Source: an uncultured Bacteroidota bacterium
GTDB taxonomy: Bacteria > Bacteroidota > Bacteroidia > Chitinophagales > Chitinophagaceae
Direction of reading: 5' to 3'
Assembly (NCBI GenBank): GCA_903851465.1
Contig: CAINOI010000003.1
Span: 1-64,000, forward strand
DNA: 64,000 bases
In this document: in pieces, positions 17,339-26,405 of the stretch
How positions within the stretch are numbered: position 1 is the first letter of the stretch
Layout of the letters: the number at the start of each line of letters is the position of its first letter
The notes under the pieces: generated by a model
The model's input: only the letters and a program-made list of their open reading frames with translations
The model's database searches: none
Told to the model about the DNA's origin: nothing
Made by a program: the position numbers and the translations under genes

Positions 17339-18130
17339 ATGATTAGTGTTATCATACCCTGTTATAATGATGGTAAGTATTTGCCAGAAACAATCAGCAA
17401 ACTAAAATTGCAGACCTTGCCTGCGAATGAAATTATCATTGTCAATGATGGATCTACAGATGCAGCAACAATAGAGATTTTAAAAGAATTTGAAAAAGAT
17501 CCTCTGATTCAAGTATTGCATAAGGAAAATGGAAGGATGTCAGCTGCTAGAAATTTTGGAGTAGCGCATGCAAAAGGGGATATTATTGTGGCCCTTGATG
17601 CAGATGATTATTTTGACCCGAGTTTTTTTCAAAAGGGAATGGATGTATTGAATAATGAACCTGCAACAGCCGTAGTCACTAGTTACATTCAATATTTCGG
17701 AAACCGAAAAGGCAAAGCAAAACCAAGAGGAGGCCATGCTTTTAATTTTTTATTCTCTAATCAATGTCCTGCATGTGCAATGGTAAGAAAGGAAGTATGG
17801 GATCAAATTGGCGGGTATGATGAGGCTATGAAACTAGGGTACGAAGATTGGGAATTTTATATTCGTTTAACTAAAGCCAAATGGGATGTTCATTTAATCC
17901 CTGAATTTTTGCTTTATTATAGACAAACCAATAAGTCAACCCTTGCAAATGATACCCATCCAAATAGAAAACAGATCATAGAATATATCATTGAAAAGCA
18001 CAAAGATTGGTATGCTGAATGCCTTAGTAGTCTTATAGATCAAAAAGAAGTGCTTTATACTGAGTCCAGAATATCTTTTCAATCGATTTGGAAAATGTTT
18101 AAGAATAGGTTAACAGGAAAGTATAAATAA
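17339..18130 (+). CDS. Glycosyltransferase family 2
   Basis: 263 residues. MISVIIPCYNDGKYL (1-15), EIIIVNDGSTDAAT (31-44) and IIVALDADDYFDP (82-94) are the GT2 nucleotide-sugar motifs. YEDWEFYIRL holds the likely catalytic ED pair near 170. It follows the FkbM gene by 8 bp and is probably cotranscribed. The next gene, a flippase, has its own promoter box, so the unit probably ends here, although no terminator is visible. Confidence 0.88.
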   Translation: MISVIIPCYNDGKYLPETISKLKLQTLPANEIIIVNDGSTDAATIEILKEFEKDPLIQVLHKENGRMSAARNFGVAHAKGDIIVALDADDYFDPSFFQKGMDVLNNEPATAVVTSYIQYFGNRKGKAKPRGGHAFNFLFSNQCPACAMVRKEVWDQIGGYDEAMKLGYEDWEFYIRLTKAKWDVHLIPEFLLYYRQTNKSTLANDTHPNRKQIIEYIIEKHKDWYAECLSSLIDQKEVLYTESRISFQSIWKMFKNRLTGKYK

Positions 18131-18178
18131 AGCCGGATATTTATCCAACACGAAGGACCCGCTTAGGGTTAATTACAA

Positions 18179-18186
18179 TATATTTG
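18179..18186 (+). promoter_or_regulatory. -7 promoter box of the flippase gene, abutting the start codon
   Basis: TATATTTG exactly matches TAnnTTTG and ends only 4 nt before the ATG at 18191. If used, the transcript would be leaderless or nearly so. Confidence 0.5.
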
Positions 18187-18190
18187 TAGC

Positions 18191-19708
18191 ATGGGGATTA
18201 TCCAAAAACAAGGTATCAAGTCGTCTATCTTTATCATGATTGGTTTTGTGATAGGTGCTGTGAATTTGCTTGTATTGTTCCCCATGTTCTTCTCAAAAAA
18301 TGACCAAGGACTTGTAAGAGCCATGATTGATATTGGCGCTACCCTATCTGTTTTTTGTACTTTAGGCACCCTGCCAGTGGTCTATAAATTTTTCCCATTC
18401 TATAACCACTACCTCGGGCCAAAAAAAAACGAATTGCCTTTTTTGACTTTAATCATTAATCTAATTGGTTTTGGAATACTGATGTGTATAGGTTGGTTAA
18501 ATAAAGATTTCATCATCAGAAATCTAGGCAAATCTCCAAGCCTGGCAAATTACTTTATCTATGTGTTTCCGTACACCTTCTTTTTAATGATTTTTTATTG
18601 GCTGGAAGCTTTTGCTTGGGGATTACAAAAAGGGGTATTGACAAATTTTTTAAGAGAAACAGCCATCAGGATTTTGACAACAGTATTGATTCTGGCCGTT
18701 GGATTTAAGTGGCTTAATCTAGACCAGTTCATTTTGCTTTTTAGTGGTATTTATGTGATCCCTACTTTATTATTGATTTATAACTTATCCACCTCGCATG
18801 AATGGTCGTTTAGGAGTTTTAAAATAAGCAGTGTGACAAAACGACTTAAGTGGAAGATGCTCAATTTTGCTTTATTCGTTTTCGCAGGTCAGTTCTTTAA
18901 TTTACTAGCAAGGACCAATGACACTGCTATGATTGTTGTTATGAAGGGGCTGAGTGATGCAAGTATTTTTGCCATCGCCACTTATGTTGCAGCGATTATG
19001 GAAATTCCTCAGAGAAGCTTGACCTCCATCAGCATCCCTGTATTGGCTAAATCATGGAAGGATAAAGACTTTGCCAATATCAAACATGTGTATCACAAAA
19101 GTGTTTCGAATCTCTTAGCCATTGGATTGTTATTATTTGGATTGATCTGGTTGAATATCGAAAATTTGGTTGCGTTCCTAAATTGGATCAGCCATAAAGA
19201 AGGTGGCGGTTACGATGCTTTAGTACCCATTGTTTTTATCATGGGCCTTGCAAAATTAATTGACCTTGCTACAGGCGTGAATGGACAAATCATTGGCACT
19301 TCTAATTATTGGAGATTTGATTTTTTTACCAACCTATTTTACATTGTTTTATCGATTCCTTTAAACTTTTATTTAATTAGCCACTATTCCTTAATTGGCT
19401 TAGCGTATTCCAACTTAGCAGCACTGACTTTATACAATAGTGTTCGCTTTTTATTCTTGTATAAGAAATTTAAACTACAACCTTATACATTACAGCATGG
19501 CTTATTTTTGATCATAAGCATTGCTTTTATGTTACTAGTTTATATCATCCCATCTACCTCTAATTTTACATTGAATATTGCCATCAAGTCCAGCATCTAT
19601 GGACTAGGCTTCTACGGATTATTAGTTTGGATCAATCCTGCTCCTGAACTAAAAGACTTAGTTCAAGGATTTTTGAAAAATAAATTGTTCGGATTTTTAA
19701 GGCGCTAA
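18191..19708 (+). CDS. Polysaccharide flippase (Wzx/MATE-like)
   Basis: 505 residues with about 12-14 membrane segments throughout. The N-terminal GIIQKQGIKSSIFIMIGFVI and the loop KNDQGLVRAMIDIGATLSVF resemble the polysaccharide-export flippases of Bacteroidota, which move lipid-linked oligosaccharides across the inner membrane. It would export the product of the neighbouring GT2, FkbM and acyltransferase enzymes. Its 3' end overlaps mqnA (opposite strand) by 12 bp. No polymerase lies beside it; the O-antigen ligase/TPR gene at 47-49 kb is the nearest candidate. Confidence 0.86.
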   Translation: MGIIQKQGIKSSIFIMIGFVIGAVNLLVLFPMFFSKNDQGLVRAMIDIGATLSVFCTLGTLPVVYKFFPFYNHYLGPKKNELPFLTLIINLIGFGILMCIGWLNKDFIIRNLGKSPSLANYFIYVFPYTFFLMIFYWLEAFAWGLQKGVLTNFLRETAIRILTTVLILAVGFKWLNLDQFILLFSGIYVIPTLLLIYNLSTSHEWSFRSFKISSVTKRLKWKMLNFALFVFAGQFFNLLARTNDTAMIVVMKGLSDASIFAIATYVAAIMEIPQRSLTSISIPVLAKSWKDKDFANIKHVYHKSVSNLLAIGLLLFGLIWLNIENLVAFLNWISHKEGGGYDALVPIVFIMGLAKLIDLATGVNGQIIGTSNYWRFDFFTNLFYIVLSIPLNFYLISHYSLIGLAYSNLAALTLYNSVRFLFLYKKFKLQPYTLQHGLFLIISIAFMLLVYIIPSTSNFTLNIAIKSSIYGLGFYGLLVWINPAPELKDLVQGFLKNKLFGFLRR

Positions 19709-20452
19709 TTGCTTCACTTTCTCTAAAAACAATTCCATCCCCTGTTGCATTGTATCAGTCAATCGATACTCAATATTCTTAGTATAATAAGTCTCCATGT
19801 TGTAATCATGGGTTCTAGCAGGAAGTTGGTTTAATACTTCCTCAATATGCTCCACGCCATAAGCATTGGCGTTATTAAAAAGGGTTTTAAAAGCATCAGG
19901 TATGGGTTGATTAGACATCCAAGCGGCAAATACAAAGGGCAAACCTGTATGTTCAATCCAGGCTTCGCCCAAGTCATATACATATTCAAAATTCGTCAAA
20001 TTTGCCAGCGCCCTATCTCCAATAATGACACCAGCTGTTGTCCCAGCTATTTTTTGAATATAACCTTCTTCGGCATGTAAAAATTGAACGTCCTTTTTCC
20101 AAAAGGCTTTTAATAAGATTCGAGCCAATTGAACGGAAGTTCTGCTTTGATAGTCTAGGTAAATAGATTCGATCTGTTCCATGGGTACTTTGCTAAAAAT
20201 AGCGACAGATGCCACTTTGGTCTTAGTGCCAATACAGTATTCTGAAACAATATGGGGATGCGATAAAAAAGGGGTAATGGCCACGGGCACCAGGCCAATA
20301 TCAATATGGCCGTCGATTAAGGCTTGAGCTATTTTTGCTGGATAGTCTTTTACCAATTCTATTTTTGATAAAAAATCAGCTTTTTCTATCCCCAATAATA
20401 AGGGTTGTGTGTTGAAATAACTTACCACCCCAATGCGCCATCTCTTGTCCAA
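19697..20452 (-). CDS. mqnA: Chorismate dehydratase, futalosine menaquinone pathway
   Basis: 251 residues from a TTG at 20452 (MDKRWRIGVVSYFNTQ). An ATG 11 codons upstream (20485) is open, but a perfect -7 box TATCTTTG covers its codons 4-6, so that start would lie upstream of transcription. WRIGVVSYFNTQPLLLG, then IDIGLVPVAITPFL and IIGDRALA, are MqnA features. The enzyme turns chorismate into 3-enolpyruvyl-benzoate, the first step of the futalosine route. No mqnB, C or D is in the window. It is divergent from purB, with overlapping promoter space. Strong family call; start is inferred. Confidence 0.9.
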   Translation of the reverse strand: MDKRWRIGVVSYFNTQPLLLGIEKADFLSKIELVKDYPAKIAQALIDGHIDIGLVPVAITPFLSHPHIVSEYCIGTKTKVASVAIFSKVPMEQIESIYLDYQSRTSVQLARILLKAFWKKDVQFLHAEEGYIQKIAGTTAGVIIGDRALANLTNFEYVYDLGEAWIEHTGLPFVFAAWMSNQPIPDAFKTLFNNANAYGVEHIEEVLNQLPARTHDYNMETYYTKNIEYRLTDTMQQGMELFLEKVKQLAP

Positions 20453-20468
20453 TTGAATTAACTTTGTG

Positions 20469-20476
20469 CAAAGATA
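20469..20476 (-). promoter_or_regulatory. -7 promoter box that sets the mqnA start
   Basis: TATCTTTG exactly matches TAnnTTTG. It lies 16 nt before the TTG at 20452 and inside the longer open frame. Confidence 0.55.
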
Positions 20477-20505
20477 TTCATTCAAATTGTTTTAAAGCAA
20501 ACTAT

Positions 20506-21846
20506 ATGTCTCAATTAAGCGCTATTTCACCAATCGATGGTCGTTACCACAAACAAACTGCAGCACTAGGTGCTTATTTTTCTGAATATGCCCTTATCAG
20601 GTACCGCGTTTTGGTAGAAGTACACTACTTTTTGTTTTTAGGTGACAAGAAATTCTTCAAAGTTCCATTAAGTTTAAGAAAAGCCTTATTGGAAGTCATT
20701 GAAAATTTTTCGGAAGAAGATGCGGCAAAGATTAAAGCAATTGAAGCGACTACCAACCATGATGTAAAAGCTGTTGAATACTTTTTAAAGGCTATTCTAG
20801 ACGAACATAAAGCAGGCGCATTGAAAGAGTGGATCCATTTTGGATTGACTTCTCAAGACATTAATAATACAGCCATCCCACTCAGTTGGAAAAATGCGAT
20901 GGAGTCTGAAATTTTACCAGCCTATATTAATTTGCAAAACAGATTGTACCAATTTGCTAAACAATGGAAGAAGGTTCCATTATTAGCCAGAACACATGGT
21001 CAATCTGCTTCTCCAACCACTTTGGGGAAAGAGTTAATGGTCTTTGTAGAAAGAATCAACCATCAAATAGAATTGTTTAGCAGTATTCCTTATGCCGCAA
21101 AATTTGGGGGTGCTACAGGAAACTACAATGCACACCATATCGCCTACCCTAAGAAAAATTGGGTTGCATTAGGCAATGAATTCGTGGATGATGTTTTAGG
21201 CCTTGAGCGTATGCAGTTCACCACTCAAATTGAACACTACGATCATTTTGCCGCACATTGCGATAACCTAAAAAGATTGAATACCATATTGATTGATTTA
21301 ACACGAGACATCTGGACCTATATCTCTATGGATTACTTTAAACAACAAACCAAAAAAGGTGAAGTTGGATCGAGTGCGATGCCGCATAAAGTCAACCCGA
21401 TTGATTTTGAAAACGCAGAAGGTAATTTAGGCATCGCGAATGCTTTACTAGAGCATCTTTCAGCAAAGCTCCCTATTAGTAGATTACAAAGAGACTTAAC
21501 AGACTCTACTGTGTTAAGAAATATTGGTGTGCCTATTGGTCATATAACGATTGCCATTAACTCTATTGAAAAAGGTTTAGGAAAGTTGATTTTAAATGAA
21601 GTAAAAATCAATGAAGACCTTGAGAATAACTGGGCAGTGGTGGCAGAAGCCATTCAAACCATTTTGCGTCGCGAGCAATATCCTAATCCTTATGAAGCTT
21701 TAAAGGATTTAACAAGAGGCAACAGTAAGATTGATAAAAAGTCCATGCATAAATTCATTGATGGATTAAAAGTGACAGTTGCTTTGAAAAAAGAATTAAA
21801 GAAAATCACCCCTCAAAATTATACAGGTGTGACAGCAGAATATTAG
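20506..21846 (+). CDS. purB: Adenylosuccinate lyase
   Basis: 446 residues from the ATG at 20506 (MSQLSAISPIDGRYHKQ). An alternative start 14 codons upstream overlaps mqnA and adds unrelated residues. PurB releases fumarate from SAICAR and from adenylosuccinate in purine synthesis. Diagnostic segments are ATTNHDVKAVEYFLK, HFGLTSQDINNTA, ARTHGQSASPTTLGKE and the signature loop GSSAMPHKVNPIDFENAEGN. Length and the SPIDGRY start match the long E. coli-type PurB. Its stop overlaps the convergent exonuclease stop by 4 bp. Confidence 0.96.
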   Translation: MSQLSAISPIDGRYHKQTAALGAYFSEYALIRYRVLVEVHYFLFLGDKKFFKVPLSLRKALLEVIENFSEEDAAKIKAIEATTNHDVKAVEYFLKAILDEHKAGALKEWIHFGLTSQDINNTAIPLSWKNAMESEILPAYINLQNRLYQFAKQWKKVPLLARTHGQSASPTTLGKELMVFVERINHQIELFSSIPYAAKFGGATGNYNAHHIAYPKKNWVALGNEFVDDVLGLERMQFTTQIEHYDHFAAHCDNLKRLNTILIDLTRDIWTYISMDYFKQQTKKGEVGSSAMPHKVNPIDFENAEGNLGIANALLEHLSAKLPISRLQRDLTDSTVLRNIGVPIGHITIAINSIEKGLGKLILNEVKINEDLENNWAVVAEAIQTILRREQYPNPYEALKDLTRGNSKIDKKSMHKFIDGLKVTVALKKELKKITPQNYTGVTAEY

Positions 21847-22439
21847 TCCTCACTAGCGTGTTCATCATTTGAGCCTTCACTAGGTGGCGCAATTTTTTTT
21901 CTGACTTCTTTTTTTGCCAATAAATAATGTATCGGGGCCATACCCTCTTTTTCGATTGCCATGGTCAATACTTCGGCTGTGGCTTGCGCATCTCCCCAAG
22001 CACGGTGTCTGCCTTCAATCCGAATACCAAGGTCACGCGTTAAAGAACCCAATCCATATTTAGCTAAACCAGGGAATACTTTTTTACTTAATCGAATGGT
22101 GCATAATTTAGGTGCTGACCAATCATATCCAGACTTGCCCAATAAGTATCTAACAAAAGAATAATCAAAACTTGCATTGTGTGCTACAAAAATGCGGTCT
22201 TTCAATAAATTGTATATCTGGGGTGCTACTTCCTCAAATAATGGGGCTTGGGCCACCATTTCGTCACTAATGCCTGTCATGTTCACGATAAATGGCGGGA
22301 TTTTTTGTCTTGGATTCACCAAAGTCACATATTTACCCGTTACTTCCACACCATTGTGCATCACAATTGCGATTTCGGTGATCCCATGAGTATGGGGCAT
22401 CCCGCCAGTGGTCTCTATGTCTACAATTGCAAATTCCAT
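21843..22439 (-). CDS. DnaQ-like 3'-5' exonuclease (DEDDh family)
   Basis: 198 residues from the ATG at 22439 (MEFAIVDIETTGG). Longer starts exist up to 22577, but they overlap valS and add non-conserved sequence; MRTWSLMEF at 22457 is a possible alternative. DEDDh residues: D7 and E9 in VDIET, D92 in HNASFDYSFV, H145 and D150 in RHRAWGDA. This is the proofreading epsilon-type nuclease fold without a C-terminal extension, so it may be a polymerase III epsilon homologue or a stand-alone repair nuclease. Divergent from valS. Confidence 0.88.
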   Translation of the reverse strand: MEFAIVDIETTGGMPHTHGITEIAIVMHNGVEVTGKYVTLVNPRQKIPPFIVNMTGISDEMVAQAPLFEEVAPQIYNLLKDRIFVAHNASFDYSFVRYLLGKSGYDWSAPKLCTIRLSKKVFPGLAKYGLGSLTRDLGIRIEGRHRAWGDAQATAEVLTMAIEKEGMAPIHYLLAKKEVRKKIAPPSEGSNDEHASED

Positions 22440-22489
22440 GAGGCTCCAAGTTCGCATTTTTTTGTCAATAATAGCTAGCGGCTTTTCCT

Positions 22490-22497
22490 TATTTTTG
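22490..22497 (+). promoter_or_regulatory. -7 promoter box of valS
   Basis: TATTTTTG exactly matches TAnnTTTG, 27 nt before the ATG at 22525. Confidence 0.45.
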
Positions 22498-22524
22498 TAA
22501 CTCATTATAGGAAAAGCAATTAGC

Positions 22525-25137
22525 ATGGAATTGAGTAAAAATTTTATACCGGGGGAAGTAGAAACAAAATGGTACAAACATTGGATCGACCAGGGTTATT
22601 TTCACAGTGTACCTAATGACAAGCCTGCTTATACGGTGGTCATCCCTCCTCCTAATGTAACCGGTGTTTTACACATGGGCCATTGCTTGAACAATACGAT
22701 ACAAGATATTTTAGTACGTCGTGCTCGTATGCAAGGGATGAATCCTTGTTGGGTGCCAGGTACGGACCATGCATCTATAGCAACTGAAGCAAAAGTAGTT
22801 GCGATGTTGAGAGAAAGAGGGATTGCTAAATCATCCTTAAGTAGAGAAGCATTTTTGAGTTATGCTTGGGAGTGGAAAGAAAAATACGGTGGCATTATTT
22901 TACAGCAATTAAGAAAGATGGGCTGTAGTTTGGATTGGGAGCGCACGGCTTTCACGATGGACCCAGACTATTATGAAACAGTTATTAAAGTATTCATTGA
23001 TTTACACAAAAAGGGAAAGATCTATCGTGGCAAACGAATGATCAATTGGGATGTGAAGGCAAAGACGGCATTGAGTGATGAGGAAGTCATCCATAAAGAA
23101 GTCAACGGGAAGATGTACCATATCAGGTATCAATTAGATGTACCTGGGGAGGAGTTTATTACCATTGCAACAGTTAGACCAGAAACCATTTTTGGAGATA
23201 CTGCCATTTGTGTACACCCTAATGATCCCAGGTATACCCATTTAATTGGCAAGCATGCTTTTGTGCCAATGATCAATAGACGCATCCCCATTATTGCAGA
23301 TGATTATATTGAAATTGAATTTGGAACTGGTGCTTTAAAAGTAACACCAGCACATGATATCAATGATTTTCAATTGGGCCAAAAGCATGGACTAGAAGTG
23401 ATTGATACCATGAATGACGATGGTACAATGAACGAGGCTGCGCCGATGTATATTGGTAAAGACAGAATTGAAGTAAGAAAAATAATTGCCAAAGATTTAG
23501 AAGCATCAGGTAATTTAGTGAAGATAGAAGACTATGTGAACCAAGTTGGTTTTAGTGAAAGAACAGATGCTATAGTTGAACCAAGATTGAGTTTGCAGTG
23601 GTGGGTGGATATGAAGCAATTAGCTGCACCAGCATTGGAGAAAGTGATGTCGGATGAAATTCATTTCCATCCTGCTAAATTTAAAAATGTGTATCGTCAT
23701 TGGATGGAGAACATTAAAGACTGGTGTATTAGTAGACAGTTATGGTGGGGACATAGAATACCAGCATGGTACGATCAAGAAGGGAATGTCTATGTGGAAG
23801 CAAGCCTTGAAAAAGTGCATGCTACTTTCCCAGAAACAGTTGGTAAAGAATTATATCAAGACGCAGATTGTTTAGATACTTGGTTTAGTAGTTGGTTATG
23901 GCCAATTGAAGTATTTAAAGGCATGTCCAATCCAAACAATGCAGAAATTAATTATTACTACCCTACTAGCACTTTGGTAACTGCACCAGAAATTATTTTC
24001 TTCTGGGTAGCAAGGATGATCATGGCTGGTGAAGAATACATGGGCAAGATTCCATTTAAGGATGTGTACTTCACAGGTATTGTTCGTGACAAGCAAGGCA
24101 GAAAAATGAGTAAGAGTTTGGGTAATTCTCCAGACCTACTTGGATTAATAGATCAATATGGTGCGGATGCAGTTCGATTTGGTATCATGATTGCCTCTCC
24201 TGCTGGAAATGATTTATTATTTGATGAATCTACTTTAGAGCAAGGAAGAAACTTCAATAGCAAACTTTGGAACGCAACTAAGCTTTTAAAAATGTGGGAG
24301 CCGCGTCAAAGTAACGAAGGCCCTATACCAGAGGATGCCGCATTCGCGATGGATTGGTTCCAAGCAAAACTAAGTGCGACGCAATTAGAGGTAGATGAAA
24401 TGCTTAAAACATTCCGATTGAGCGAAGCCTTGAAAACAATTTACGGATTGATATGGGATGACTATTGCAGCTGGTACCTTGAGTGGATCAAGCCAGGCTT
24501 TGAACAACCTATCCATGCGAAAGTATTTGAAAAGAGTATTGCATTTTACGATGACTTGCTTCAATTATTGCATCCATTTATGCCATTCATCACGGAAGAA
24601 ATTCACCATATGCTTAAAACCCAAACACAGGATTTATGTGTGCAGGAATTAGCACCAATTGGCAAAGTAGACGAATCGGTATTGCATGCCGGCGTATTAT
24701 TAAAGAATGTGATTTCTACCTTGCGTGATGCTAGAAATAAAAATCAAATTAAACCTAAGGATACAATTGAGGTACATATCCAATCCGAAAATAATACGGC
24801 CTATCAAACCATACAAAATATTTTAGCTAAGCAAGTCAATGCTAAAAGCGTAGCCTATACCAATACCCCTATTGGATCAAGCATTGTAGTAGCTTTAGAA
24901 AAAGATAAATTTTATTTAGTAGCAGATCAAGCCATTGATACTGTTGGATTAAAAGAAAATTTATTAAAAGACTTAGCACACCAAAAAGGATTCTTAGAAA
25001 GTGTTGAAAAGAAATTGGCGAACGATAAATTTGTTCAAAATGCAAAACCAGAAGTCATTGCCATTGAACAAAAAAAGAAAGCCGATGCTTTAGCTAGAAT
25101 CCAAACCATTGAAGAAAGTTTAGCCCAATTAGGTTAA
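22525..25137 (+). CDS. valS: Valine-tRNA ligase
   Basis: 870 residues, class I aminoacyl-tRNA synthetase. The HIGH motif appears as HMGH (50-53) within PPPNVTGVLHMGHC; the KMSKS loop is KMSKS (527-531) in GRKMSKSLGN. The editing domain lies between (TVRPETIFGDTAICVHP), and ISRQLWWGHRIPAW is typical of ValS. The C-terminal coiled coil (about 800-870) with KNQIKPKDTIEV before it is the tRNA-binding arm. It attaches valine to tRNA-Val in the cytoplasm. It has its own promoter box, and no terminator is seen after it. Confidence 0.97.
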   Translation: MELSKNFIPGEVETKWYKHWIDQGYFHSVPNDKPAYTVVIPPPNVTGVLHMGHCLNNTIQDILVRRARMQGMNPCWVPGTDHASIATEAKVVAMLRERGIAKSSLSREAFLSYAWEWKEKYGGIILQQLRKMGCSLDWERTAFTMDPDYYETVIKVFIDLHKKGKIYRGKRMINWDVKAKTALSDEEVIHKEVNGKMYHIRYQLDVPGEEFITIATVRPETIFGDTAICVHPNDPRYTHLIGKHAFVPMINRRIPIIADDYIEIEFGTGALKVTPAHDINDFQLGQKHGLEVIDTMNDDGTMNEAAPMYIGKDRIEVRKIIAKDLEASGNLVKIEDYVNQVGFSERTDAIVEPRLSLQWWVDMKQLAAPALEKVMSDEIHFHPAKFKNVYRHWMENIKDWCISRQLWWGHRIPAWYDQEGNVYVEASLEKVHATFPETVGKELYQDADCLDTWFSSWLWPIEVFKGMSNPNNAEINYYYPTSTLVTAPEIIFFWVARMIMAGEEYMGKIPFKDVYFTGIVRDKQGRKMSKSLGNSPDLLGLIDQYGADAVRFGIMIASPAGNDLLFDESTLEQGRNFNSKLWNATKLLKMWEPRQSNEGPIPEDAAFAMDWFQAKLSATQLEVDEMLKTFRLSEALKTIYGLIWDDYCSWYLEWIKPGFEQPIHAKVFEKSIAFYDDLLQLLHPFMPFITEEIHHMLKTQTQDLCVQELAPIGKVDESVLHAGVLLKNVISTLRDARNKNQIKPKDTIEVHIQSENNTAYQTIQNILAKQVNAKSVAYTNTPIGSSIVVALEKDKFYLVADQAIDTVGLKENLLKDLAHQKGFLESVEKKLANDKFVQNAKPEVIAIEQKKKADALARIQTIEESLAQLG

Positions 25138-25213
25138 TTCATTTTTCATTCCTTCATTCAAATTAACCAGTTAGATTCAGGATAATAAAAATTAGGACAG
25201 TTAAAAATATCAA

Positions 25214-25765
25214 ATGATTGAAATTCAAATCATACCTGCTGGCTTAACTGATAGCGCTTTTATCAGATCGGTATCTGAACGCACCTGGCCCAGCACCTAT
25301 GGTCATATTATTTCTCAGGAGCAAATTGATTTTATGTTGGACTGGATGTATAGTGATGCTTCATTAGAAAAACAAATGCAAACAGGTTGTGCGTTTTATA
25401 TAGCTAGTATTAAAAAAGAAAATGGCGAATGGGATGCAGTAGGCTTTTGTTCTGTGAGTCTAGGAGATGAAAAAGATGAAATGGATCAGAAGCATGAAAA
25501 AGTGGAAGGTTCAAAAGCGCATAAATTGAATAAACTATATGTACTACCTGCCGCACAAGGCACTGGCGCTGGAAAAGCATTATTAAATAAATCGATTGAA
25601 GTTGCTAAAGCTGCGGGATCAAGTTCTATTTACTTACAAGTGAATAAACTTAATAACGCTTATACCTTTTACCTAAAGCAAGGTTTTATAAAAGAAGCAG
25701 CATTCAAGTTCGATATAGGCAATGGGTTTTTTATGGACGATTACGTGATGCGTTTGACATTTTAA
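25214..25765 (+). CDS. GNAT family N-acetyltransferase
   Basis: 183 residues. LNKLYVLPAAQGTGAGKALLNKSI (about 99-122 in two parts) carries the acetyl-CoA pyrophosphate-binding motif (A-Q-G-T-G-A-G), followed by SSIYLQVNKLNNAYTFYLKQGF, the family's typical beta6-alpha4 region. It transfers an acetyl group to an unknown amine. It lies 76 bp after valS with no promoter box, so it may be transcribed from valS. Its end overlaps the convergent Lrp-family gene by 4 bp. Confidence 0.88.
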   Translation: MIEIQIIPAGLTDSAFIRSVSERTWPSTYGHIISQEQIDFMLDWMYSDASLEKQMQTGCAFYIASIKKENGEWDAVGFCSVSLGDEKDEMDQKHEKVEGSKAHKLNKLYVLPAAQGTGAGKALLNKSIEVAKAAGSSSIYLQVNKLNNAYTFYLKQGFIKEAAFKFDIGNGFFMDDYVMRLTF

Positions 25766-26289
25766 ATCAACACATGGGTCTGCTTCACTACCCCCATGAT
25801 AAATACACTCTGCACTTGTCCAATATTTTCGGCCTGACTTAATTTGTTTACATGAAAATTGTAATAGCTGTTCATATCCTCGGCAACAATCTTTAACATG
25901 AAATCAAATTCTCCCGAGATACTATAGCACTCCACCACTTCGGGTAATTCATTGATGAGCTTGATAAATTGTGTTCCCGATTTTTTACTATGCTGATTCA
26001 GCGACACATAACAAATCACCATCAAACCCTTGCGTACTTTAGCGCCATCAATCAATGTGGCATATTGCTTGATCACCCCGTTTGCCTCAAGTCTTTTAAT
26101 TCTTTCATGTACAGGCGTTGTACTCAACTGCACCGCTTCTGAAATCTCTTTCACACTCATCCTTGCATTGTTTTGCAAAAGTCTTAGAATCGCTAAATCT
26201 TTCACATCCAAATGCACTGTTTGTTGCATTAGGTCATTCGTGCTAAAATTTGCATTAGCCGAATCCTCTGTTTGTGTCTTATTTTTCAT
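25762..26289 (-). CDS. Lrp/AsnC family transcriptional regulator
   Basis: 175 residues. The winged helix-turn-helix is at about 28-75 (LDVKDLAILRLLQNNARMSV, then SEAVQLSTTPVHERIKRLE). A RAM ligand-binding domain follows (GLMVICYVSL, EVVECYSISGEFDFMLKI). The first 20 residues are a polar extension, so a start at M21 is possible. Lrp proteins sense amino acids and act as octamers. It is divergent from ahcY (116 bp between the starts), so autoregulation and control of ahcY are both plausible but unproven. Confidence 0.9.
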   Translation of the reverse strand: MKNKTQTEDSANANFSTNDLMQQTVHLDVKDLAILRLLQNNARMSVKEISEAVQLSTTPVHERIKRLEANGVIKQYATLIDGAKVRKGLMVICYVSLNQHSKKSGTQFIKLINELPEVVECYSISGEFDFMLKIVAEDMNSYYNFHVNKLSQAENIGQVQSVFIMGVVKQTHVLI

Positions 26290-26405
26290 ATCAAAAAAGC
26301 ATTTTATAGCATAAAAATAATCATATTTAGACTATTTCACTAAATTTTAGATATATTTTATTATTTTATCCTACAAAACTACCTTTACACTCTAAATTAT
26401 TAAAT

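Noticed and set aside
20464-20505. Upstream start for purB
   Set aside because: Adds 14 residues not typical of PurB and overlaps the mqnA promoter region; SQLSAISPIDGRY begins at 20506.
22440-22577. N-terminal extension of the DnaQ-like exonuclease
   Set aside because: Overlaps valS and precedes the conserved EFAIVDIETTGG start; low-complexity, non-family sequence.
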